Part shown: positions 44,662-53,725 of the stretch, piece after piece
How the letters are laid out: every line of letters begins with the position of its first letter
Numbering within the stretch: position 1 is the stretch's first letter
Assembly: GCF_001411555.2 (NCBI RefSeq)
Contig: NC_049910.1
Location: 37,549,250 to 37,613,249 of the forward strand
Reading direction: 5' to 3'
Length of the DNA stretch: 64,000 nt
Origin: Juglans regia
Lineage: Eukaryota > Streptophyta > Magnoliopsida > Fagales > Juglandaceae
Translations under genes and position numbers: made by a program
The notes under the pieces: generated by a model
The model's database searches: none
What the model saw: the letters and a program-made list of their open reading frames with translations, nothing else
Told to the model about the DNA's origin: nothing

Positions 44662-47600
44662 ATGGGAAATGGGAAAGAACAACCATCTACGCTAACACCA
44701 TCTAGCTCAAATCCCGGATTCGCGGTATGTTATATCATTGAATATTTCAATAACACTTGAATTTGTTGAGTTGATATTGAAATCTTAGAATCCATCAATA
44801 ACTTTATCTAATGACATGTTAGGACATACCATCAACTTATCGAAATATCCCGAATTACATATCTGGTTACTATGGACCAGTGCCTACGTGGTCACCGGAT
44901 TTTCTGCCTTATCCAGTTGGCAACCAATATCCAATCAACATACAGGTGGTAATATTTATCATGTATAATTTTTAAAAATGTTGGCTTCTTTTCAGGAGTT
45001 TAATTGCAAGTTTTTGGATTTTTTTGTAGAATGTTGGTTATCCACGTCATCATGACATGGAACCTTTGAGCCCTCCCATCAATACAAGCTCCGCTACCAG
45101 CAAACTAGTTGGTTTAGATGATAATAGACCTGATGATTGTCAAACCGATGCGCCATGTACATCTAGAGTTGAAGAAAGTAATGAGCATAGACCAAATCCA
45201 TGGGAAACCGAGGATGGCAATGCCGGGTCATCGCAGAATGTGCAGTTGGATGGTGATGATATGATTGAGGAGCCAAAGTCGGGGATGGAGTTTAATTCCC
45301 TAGAAGATTTAATCAGTTATTATAAAGATTATGGTAAGAAATGCGGATTTGGGGTGATGACAAAAAGGACTGAGAAGGGAGATGATGAAACTATACGATA
45401 TGTCACCCTTGCTTGTGCCCGTGGTGGGAAGGCTCGGAATAGGACTTTGAATGTCGCCAATCCACGCCCGACAGGAAAGACGGAGTGTAAGGCAAAGATC
45501 AATGCCTTAAAAACTGAGGGAAAGTTTCGATTGACTACAGTTCATAACATCCATAACCACGGCCTCAGTCCAAAAAAATCTCGGTTCTTTCGATGCAATA
45601 GAAAAGTGAGTGATGCCGTAAAAAGGGTGTTAGACACGAATGATTTGGCTGGCATTAGAATGAACAAGAGTTTTGGATCTCTTGTTGTTGGTGCGGGTGG
45701 GTTTGAGAACCTCCCGTTTTTAGAAAAAGATTGTCGTAATTATATAGACAAGGCAAGACATCTAAGACTTGGCGCAGGTGGTGCAGGAGCGCTTCAAGAG
45801 TATTTCAGACGTATGCAATACAAAAATCCTGAATTTTTTTCATTGATGGATTTGGATGATGAGGGGAGGTTAAAAAATGTCTTCTGGTCAGACCCCCGTA
45901 GTAGAGCAGCGTATAAATATTTCGAGGATGTGGTCACATTCGATACCACATACCTGACGAATAGATATGGGATGCCCTTTGCACCATTTGTTGGTGTAAA
46001 CCACCATGGGCAATCAATTCTGTTGGGAGCAGGCTTGATTTCTAGTGAGGATACCGAGACGTTTGTGTGGTTATTCCAAACCTGGCTGCAGTGCATGGAT
46101 GGTATAGCTCCGAAAGCTATAATCACTGATCAGGACAGAGCCATGAAAAATGCAATCAGTATTGTTTTTCCAAGAAGCCGCCATAGATTTTGTCTATGGC
46201 ATATATTGAAGAAAGTTCCAGAAAAGCTTGGCTCCTATGGATCATACAAAAGTGGAATGAAAAATGACCTAATGAAATGTGTGTACGACACCCAGAGCGT
46301 TGAGGAGTTTGAGAAATGTTGGGATCATTTAATTACCACTTACAACTTGCATGATAATGTGTGGCTGTAAAGTTTATACACTGAGCGTGCGCATTGGGTT
46401 TCGGCATTCTTGAAAGAGGTTTTTTGGGCTGGAATGAGTACGACGCAGCGGAGTGAGAGCATGAATGCATTCTTTGATGGTTATGTTCATGCTAAAACAA
46501 ACTTGAAAGAGTTTGTCGACCAATTTGAGAATGCTTTGAAAAAAAAAAATTGAGAATGAAAATGCCGCGGACTTCCACACATTTAACGTCACAATTCCCT
46601 GCATATCCAGATCTATGATTGAGAAAAGGTTTCAAGATTTGTACACGAATGCCAAATTCAAGGAAGTTCAGCAGCAAGTTACTGGCATCATCGATATGGA
46701 TCCAAAGTTACTTAAGAGGGATGGTGCAGTACATACCTATTCGCTAGAGGATGAAGTTCGTTTCGAAGAGTTCACTAAGCTGGTGACGCATTATGTGGAC
46801 TTCACTGAGGAAGATGCATCTGCAAAGTGTTCTTGCGGTTTGTTTGAGATGAGGGGCATATTGTGTCGACACATTTTGGCCGTATTCAAATGTAACGGGA
46901 TTAAATCTTTGCCAGATAGGTATATTTTGGATCGATGGAGAAAGGACATAAAAAGGAGATACACCTTGATGCACAGCAGCTATGACGAAGTAGAGCAGCG
47001 CGCAGATTGTAATAGATATTCAAATCTGCTAAATATCTGTTATCAGATGATCACTCATGCAGCGGGTTCGAAATCTAATACTGAGAATGCAACTACTAAG
47101 TTATATGCGATGATTGACTTGTATAGTGCCAATCAAGAACTCCCATCAATGACCCAAACGGGTTCCAATGTCGGTTGTACGACAAAGGACACAACCACAA
47201 TTGGTAGTTCTAAGCAAGTACTCAGTCCACGTATTGTGCGCGGGAAAGGCAGACCCCCATCTCTGAGGAGAGCATCCAGGATGGAGAATAACATTCGGAA
47301 AGCTAAAGCAAAGACAAAACGTAAAGAGGTGCATATTTTTAATACCGGGTTTATTAATATTTTTATAAATGCAACTATTCTTGCATGTAACTTGTTATTT
47401 CATACTTGATTAATAGCGCGATGGAGGAGATACACCAGTTGCAAGACAAACATGCAGGAATTTATTCCTTACTCCAGAGATCGATATGTCAACTATTGGT
47501 GGCGTCCAGGCTGTTCCAGAAAGCGCAACCATTGACATCAATGGAACCCCACAAGAAACAATGTTTCAAAGTCAAGAAAGTGTAAGTGCTGTTTACAGCT

Positions 47601-47728
47601 AATTGGGTTTTCCTGTTTACAGCTAAAGATCGACACAAGAAACATGAGTAATTGGGTTTTTCTGTTTACAGCTACAATTTGGGTTGGATGGATCACAACC
47701 AGTGCAGTTTGGGTTGGATGCGTCATAA
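44662..47728 (+). pseudogene. FAR1-RELATED SEQUENCE (MULE-transposase-derived) gene with two lesions
   Basis: Coding exons 44662-44724, 44823-44945, 45030-47328, 47417-47581 and 47672-47728 join with GT-AG introns to about 900 codons. Domains: a FAR1-type WRKY-GCM1 DNA-binding domain (residues about 148-242, FNSLEDLISYYKDYG to HNIHNHG) and a MULE transposase core (FDTTYL at 366-371, ITDQDRAM near 427, then RSESMNAFFDGY). A SWIM zinc finger follows (CSCGLFEMRGILCRHIL, 46835-46885), then a basic AT-hook-like RGKGRPPS tail. FAR1/FRS proteins are nuclear transcription factors derived from Mutator-like transposases. Two lesions lie in otherwise clean sequence: TAA at 46368-46370 within WL-stop-SLYTER, and an extra A in an 11-A run at about 46540-46550 that shifts the frame. 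The homopolymer lesion could be an assembly error; the nonsense codon is harder to dismiss. The alternative reading is an autonomous MULE transposase rather than a host gene. Confidence 0.88.
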
Positions 47729-49714
47729 AGTTAAGCCGATGTGCACTTTGTCAGGTATCTTTCGTGTACTATTTATGTTTATGAGTTCACCAACATACTT
47801 TAGTAGAGATCTGAATTGTTCTTCTAGATCTAGAACTTGACATGGACCTCAAGTATTGAGTACTGATTGGTTATTAGGAAAAAGTAAAACTGGTTGGTTG
47901 AGTTGCATGGTTGCAAAATGAGTGAATTTTAATAACACGTATCAAAATGGTTATTAGGAATAATGACATGCACATTGAAAAATGATGCAATTTTTCTGGT
48001 TTATTTTGTGTGAAATTAACTACTTGATGACTTCTTCATGGTTACTAAGCTGGCTACAAATCTCTTGTAGTTTGGGTGAGTTTGGGGAAGTTTAGTTATT
48101 TTGAATCTCTTAGCTTCATTTTTATTAGAAACTATGAAACTCAGTTTCTGGTTTATGGCCTGATGGGGTTTTGATTAAAATATGCAAACATCCTTTGACC
48201 AACAGATAACGAATTTGATTAAAAGTTTAGGAATCCATTAAAAGTATTTGGATAACTGTACATTTTGATTAAGATTTTTTGTATCAACCGCCCAATGCAA
48301 ATTTAATATTTTTAAAGAAATATAGGAAAGTTGAGGTTAAGTTAAGCTATTCTGCAACCAAATTAATGCACAATTTGCATCATTATTTATAATGATTATT
48401 TCCCTCCCAACACGCATTGATCCACTGTCAGTTTACTAGTAGGTCGAAGGCTGCATATTGCACATTTTAAGATTGTCTTCTTCTAGAATTTGTAGTTTGT
48501 GTAGTGTAGATCCTATAGAATAGGAGCAATGTATTCTTTTTGATGGTTTTTGTACTCATGACCTCAGAATGGCTTAAGTTATTGTGCATTTTTAATTTTT
48601 AATTTTTTTATCTATTGTTGTGGTGTTTCTCCATATAATTTTCAGCTTTCAAATCTATGAGCCTTTTATGACTTATGAAAGATTGTCAGGTATTTTTTTT
48701 GTAGCTCTGTCTGTGATGGTGATAATTCTAAAGGTACCAGTTCAAATGAGGCAGTGAAGATTTTGACGATGCAGTTCGATTCAAGGACATCCCAGATTCT
48801 TGACATGGTGTTCCTACCATGTCCTATCCTCTTGTGATAACTGGTATCATTTTTATTTCTGATCTCTTCTTGGTACTGTGTGTGGTTTTTGGGAGAACTT
48901 ATCCAAACATTTTGATTCTCATTTGTAATGAAAAGGAATTAGTGTAATGCTTTGAGAAGAGGTAATTTCAGTATCTATGTGATGCATGTATACTGTAGCA
49001 GTGTTGATGTCCGAATGGAATTTGTTATCTGTGTATGAAAAGCAAGGAGTTTTGATTAATGCATATGCGGATTGGGTTTTTGTACTGTGGTTTATTGTTT
49101 CTTGAAGTTAATTTTGTAAGTGGGAGTGTTTCTCCAAATGACATATACATGATCATGCAGAGGATCATTTCGCGCGGACACACATATAAAAGAAGCATGT
49201 TGATTGTCATTCTACAGACAGTATTATCCTGGATCCAAAAATAAAAAAAAAAGTTTGCATTATATGATGTTGTAGTAATGTGCCTAATTAAAATCTCCAT
49301 ATAATGCTTCACAAACTCCACCAGCCCATATAATTGTTCTTCCAGATTTTCATCATTGACAAAGCTAACCAAGAGTACGTACATCAAGTGATGCAATTTA
49401 AGTATCTGTGTGATGCATGTATATGTTTGGAGTTGACATCTCAAACATTGGCCTCTTATCACTTGAGACAAACATACACGTTTCTGGTAACAACAATAAT
49501 GACATAAAAACAGCACTGCAAAAACCCCATCAAATTACATAAGGAACAGATTTCTTGCTTCCAAAACATAAATACAAGGAGATACATTATCCACATGGAG
49601 AAGCAGATCTACATTCAATGATTTAAACAAACTAAGGAACAGATTTCAAGTCAGATTAAGATTACAAGTTAGTCATCAACTTTGGGCAGAAACTAATAAC
49701 CTAAAATATTTACA
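47729..49714. other. Intergenic between the convergent FRS and GRF genes
   Basis: AT-rich, without recognised genes. A 163-codon minus frame at 49025-49516 has no domain. Related short stretches with GTATCTRTGTGATGCATGTATA occur near 48972 and 49402. Confidence 0.5.
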
Positions 49715-50330
49715 TCAAGTACGGAGTCCAATACAACAGCCAAATACAAATGCAAACGCCCAATAGACCCGGAGTAATGTGCGTGATCGCTTGATTTCAG
49801 CTTCACGTACAACAAGCACCGACTCCTTCTTCCGAACCTCCTCATTAATATTGGATAGTAGCATCTCTCTCTTCTCGATGTCATCCGATCTCTTACGGAG
49901 CTCAATCTCCCTCTTTTCGACATATTCGACTCTCTTCTTGAGTTCTCTCTCCTTCCTTAACACTTCATTTGTTCTTTCTCGAAGTTGGAACTCATTCACT
50001 TGATTACTATCTCCCCACTTGAAAAACTTACAATATGGTAATCCCTAATCATTTGATACAAATATAAATTAAAGTTGCATGTTAGATCTACAACATATTA
50101 ATCATTAAGATTTAAAAATGAATTATGTAAGGCAAAGATGTAGTCACCTCTGTGTTGTAGTTTGGACATCCCAAGAAGGGTCGTCCTGGATTTTTTTTAG
50201 TATTTGAGAATTTCAGTGTGGCTTCCACATCACAGAAGCAGAATGGTATGCCCAAAGTGTGTTTAGCAAAGGATGAGCCAAAAGTTGTTGATGACGACGA
50301 CGACGATGACGACATTCTAAGATGAACCAA
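49715..50330 (-). CDS. GRF-type zinc-finger, coiled-coil, C-terminal membrane-anchor protein
   Basis: Two exons on the minus strand (50330-50148 and 50044-49715), joined by a GT-AG intron of 103 bp, give 170 aa. Residues 31-66 form a GRF-type zinc finger: CFC at 31-33, NPGRPFLGC at 47-55 and the last Cys in GLPYCKFFKWGD at 66. Residues about 76-140 are a charged heptad-rich coiled coil (LRKERELKKRVEYVEKREIE). The last 20 residues are hydrophobic (VYWAFAFVFGCCIGL) and look like a tail anchor. This is the layout of a large plant family of small uncharacterised proteins. The start may be Met1 (50330) or Met6 (50315). No lesion is seen. The gene is convergent with the FRS gene, and the 93-bp satellite begins about 170 bp upstream of it. 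Confidence 0.88.
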
Positions 50331-50503
50331 AATATTCTTGTGGTGAAATTGTAAACAGAGAGAATATACAAATCAGCTTTGATTTTCTAAAAATTTTAGT
50401 CTCATGAAAGCTGTTTTGTATATTCATGTCAGAAATGTAACAGGGTGGAAAAGGGAGGCCTATGAAAAGGGTTTGAAGGGAGGCCTATGAAATGACCAAT
50501 AAA

Positions 50504-51460
50504 TGAGTTAAAAGGGTTAAGTTCAAAGACCAATAAATAATAGTAAGACAAACAAATGACCTGCACATTTCTCTTAAGTACCCAAAACAGGATGCAAATT
50601 AACCAAAATGAGTTAAAAGGGTTAAGTTCAAACACCAATAAATAATAGTAAGACAAACAATGATCTGTACATGTCTATTAAGTACCCAAAACAGGATGCA
50701 AATTAACCAATATGATAAGTTCAAACACCAATAAATAATAGTAAGACAAACAATGATCTGCACATGTCTATTAAGTACCCAAAACAGGATGCAAATTAAC
50801 CAATATGATAAGTTCAAACACCAATAAATAATAGTAAGACAAACAATGATCTGCACATGTCTATTAAGTACCCAAAACAGGATGCAAATTAACCAATATG
50901 ATAAGTTCAAACACCAATAAATAATAGTAAGACAAACAATGATCTGCACATGTCTATTAAGTACCCAAAACAGGATGCAAATTAACCAATATGATAAGTT
51001 CAAACACCAATAAATAATAGTAAGACAAACAATGATCTGCACATGTCTATTAAGTACCCAAAACAGGATGCAAATTAACCAATATGATAAGTTCAAACAC
51101 CAATAAATAATAGTAAGACAAACAATGATCTGCACATGTCTATTAAGTACCCAAAACAGGATGCAAATTAACCAATATGATAAGTTCAAACACCAATAAA
51201 TAATAGTAAGACAAACAATGATCTGCACATGTCTATTAAGTACCCAAAACAGGATGCAAATTAACCAATATGATAAGTTCAAACACCAATAAATAATAGT
51301 AAGACAAACAATGATCTGCACATGTCTATTAAGTACCCAAGATCGATATGCAAATTAACCAATATGATAAGTTCAAACACCAATAAATAATGCCAAGACA
51401 AACAAATGACCTGCACAATAGCATTAAGTACCCAAAACAGGATGCAAATTAACCAATATG
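50504..51460. repeat. 93-bp tandem satellite, about ten units
   Basis: The marker GTACCCAAAACAGG recurs at exact 93-bp steps (CCCAAA at 50685, 50778, 50871, 50964, 51057, 51150, 51243 and a variant at 51336). Diverged units flank the core at 50581 and 51431. Inner units are nearly identical; the edges are decayed. Because 93 is a multiple of three and the unit lacks stops in one minus frame, a 240-codon repetitive frame appears, which I do not regard as a gene. Confidence 0.97.
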
Positions 51461-52115
51461 TTTGCCAATTAAAACAGCACTGGGTCATATATGGAACACT
51501 AGAAAAGCTTAAACAAGTAGGTAAGTTTTAACTTGGCAGTAGACTCCTTATCAAAATATTGCTACAATCTCTAAATTTATTTTTTTGTGTCAAAAATAAT
51601 CTACACAAGCCAACCAACTTTTTTTTTCAAGATACGTACACAAGCTAACCAACTTAATCAGTAAAGGCAGAAATAATTACATATTCACAAATAATTCACA
51701 AACAATTCACAAACCATCAAGGTTCCATGTAGGTCATAAATCATAAAGGAGTTCACCAATGTCGAGACATTCAACAGAACTTAGCTCATAGCTATCAACA
51801 GAGAAACAAGCAAATGAATAATTATCTGCACCAACTATGATTCCACCGACTTATCAAAAAAAATAAAAAAACAATTACAATTCTACCGGGACATATAACT
51901 GAGCTGTTCAAACACTATGATTCCACCGAACATATATCTGACCTGTTCAAAGAATTGAAACAAAAATTAAGGTTAGGTTAGCTAATGGTTGTTTCAAGAA
52001 AATATGTGCGCCAAAAAGGAGAAAAACATAGGACAACCGACATGGAACCTTACCGGGACAACCTATCTTCGTGCGTTAGGGTACGGAGTGTGTTTGAAGT
52101 TTTGAACTTAGGAAG
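51461..52115. other. Gene-free spacer
   Basis: No recognisable coding sequence. The phrase ATGATTCCACCGA occurs twice (near 51837 and 51918). Confidence 0.5.
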
Positions 52116-52221
52116 GGTACGGGTTAGGGTTAGGATTAGGGTTAGGGTTAGGGTTAGGATACGGGTTAGGGTTAGGGTTAGGGTTAGGATACGGGTTAGG
52201 GTTAGGGTTAGGGTTAGGGTT
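52116..52221. repeat. Interstitial telomere-like (GGGTTA)n array with 30-bp higher order
   Basis: About 17 hexamers of the GGGTTA/TTAGGG type, not the heptamer TTTAGGG usual in plants. A variant GGATAC-containing unit recurs every 30 bp (GGAT at 52157 and 52187), so the higher-order unit is five hexamers. Confidence 0.9.
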
Positions 52222-52310
52222 CGGGACTCTGGGAAGGGGATTTCGGGAAGGGAGGGGATTTAGGGTTTCGGGACTCTGGGAAGGGGATTTTGGGCCTCTC
52301 GAAAATTGAA
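52220..52310. repeat. 47-bp duplication after the telomere-like array
   Basis: TTCGGGACTCTGGGAAGGGG occurs at 52220 and 52267, a period of 47 bp. Confidence 0.85.
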
Positions 52311-52329
52311 GACGAAGGGAGAAGACAAA

Positions 52330-52515
52330 GGGAGAAGAATAATGGAGGGAAGACGAAGGGGTACCACGAAGATAGAGAGACAGAGAGAGAGAAAAACCAG
52401 AGACGAAACCAGAGAAGCGAAGGGAGAAGAATAATGGAGGAAAGACGAAGGGATACCACGAAGATAGAGAGAGAGAGAGAAAAAAACCAGAGACGAAACC
52501 AGAGAAGTCGGAAGG
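52330..52515. repeat. 92-bp purine-rich duplication
   Basis: GGGAGAAGAATAATGGAGG starts units at 52330 and 52422. Each unit continues through ACCACGAAGATAGAGAGA and ends CCAGAGACGAAACCAGAGAAG. The last motif is shared with the purine-rich region at 43260-43560, in the same orientation. Confidence 0.9.
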
Positions 52516-53102
52516 AGAAGAGGGAGAGGGAGATAGCAGAGTGAAGAGGGAGAAGTGAAGAGGGAGAGGGAAAAGTCGAAGAGAGAGGACGGAGAGGGAG
52601 AAGTGAAAGGTTCCAGTATTTGCTCGTTATTGAAACGGTTGGATACGACGCCGTTTTCGATTTGTTGCCATGTCGGATGGCGATGCCGCAATGGGGACGC
52701 AACCGGTTGTACACAGAATTTTTGATTTTTAAATAGGGTAGAAGAGTGTGACGCTTCTGTTCGAATTTTTCAAACGGAAATCGGTCGTTTATCGCAGGTA
52801 AAAGTGCCAAATTCCTACTTCCACGTACCACATCATCTTCTTAAAAAGGAAAAGAAAAAAAAAAAAGAGGAAAAAAACTAATCACCGCTCAATCTCAAAC
52901 CCTACAACTTTCTACAAGAAATTCGTTGTGGCTCTCTGTCTGAGCCTCTGAGACAGCAACCGAGGGTCTCTGAGACAACGATCCTTGCTATTGCTCCGAC
53001 CCTTTCAAATTTTCTCAACAAACCAAGAAGAAGTTAGGTTTCATAAATTGGAAATTGGATTGGTGGTGCTCCTCCCGTTACAACAAACATCACTGCAACA
53101 CA
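52516..53102 (+). promoter_or_regulatory. Upstream region of the RNA-binding protein gene
   Basis: AG-rich to 52600, then a segment with GACGCCGTTTTCG and ACCGGTTGTACA, then a poly-A/G patch at 52846-52880. 52880-53102 has the look of a 5' UTR (CTCTGTCTGAGCCTCTGAGA). The promoter position is not resolved. Confidence 0.4.
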
Positions 53103-53725
53103 ATGGTAATAGTTATTAACTATGAAACTAATTTGCTCTATTTTGTTTCTTTTGTCTCGGCCATCAATCTCATTGGAATCAAAGCGAATCTCTTAGCCTT
53201 AGGGTTTGTGCCCTAAATGAAGGCTTCTTACGCTTTCATGTTTCGGGTTTTTATTCACGCTTACTCATTTTATTAGTCACTTGAATTGGCTACTGGAACT
53301 GACCTAATCAAATCCACGTTTCCATACTTCATCTTTTGGATTACAACTGCAATAACAGTTGCATTTTTTTAGAGTAGCAATTATTTATTTAAATTTATGT
53401 GTTGGTATTTTAGTCGGGCCGAGGAGGACGGGGCCGATTCCGAAGGGCTTCAAGATTTGAAGACAATTTTGGCAGCCGCAACATCAGTAACAAGAATCCG
53501 CCCTCCAGACACCTCTGGGTTGGCAACCTTTCCCACGCCACACTCGAGCACGACCTTAGCCATTATTTCTTACAGTTCGGGGAGCTCGAAAGCGTTGCTT
53601 TCCAGCCTGGCCGTAGCTATGCTTTCATTAATTTCAAGAGGGAAGATGATGCCTTCGTCGCCATCAATGCACTTCAAGGGTTTCCCATTGCCGGCAACCC
53701 GCTTAGAATTGAGTTTACCAAGGCG
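53103..53725 (+). CDS. SPEN/FPA-like RNA-binding protein, first coding exons only
   Basis: Exon 53414-53725 (104 codons, phase 0 at both ends) is preceded by TTTTAG and followed by GTTAGT. It encodes a basic Gly/Arg N-terminus (SGRGGRGRFRR) and then an RRM with RNP2 LWVGNL and RNP1 RSYAFINF. The RRM ends LRIEFTKA and is closest in my memory to plant FPA-like proteins with a SPOC domain. There is no Met in this frame inside the exon. The best start is ATG at 53103-53105, followed directly by a GTAATA donor, so exon 1 would code for Met alone. This gives MSGRGGRG, a plausible N-terminus. No further RRM or SPOC exon was found to the right, so it is either a 5' fragment or a gene with a very long, transposon-filled intron. 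Confidence 0.72.

Noticed and set aside
49025..49516. 163-codon minus-strand frame between the FRS and GRF genes
   Set aside because: Composition is that of AT-rich noncoding DNA, with no domain or splice support.
50599..51321. 240-codon minus-strand frame made of 31-residue repeats, resembling a repeat protein
   Set aside because: It is a by-product of the 93-bp satellite, whose length is divisible by three. The frame has no start context or domain and simply follows the array.
50504..51460. Regularly spaced repeats, as in a CRISPR array
   Set aside because: The repeats are contiguous 93-bp units without unique spacers, in a plant nuclear context. This is a satellite.
52116..52221. Chromosome end
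   Set aside because: The array is only about 105 bp, has variant units, and is followed by a gene and over 10 kb of other sequence.
52214..52831. 205-codon minus frame rich in Leu, Ser, Phe and Trp
   Set aside because: It is produced by the 92-bp and 47-bp duplications read in reverse.
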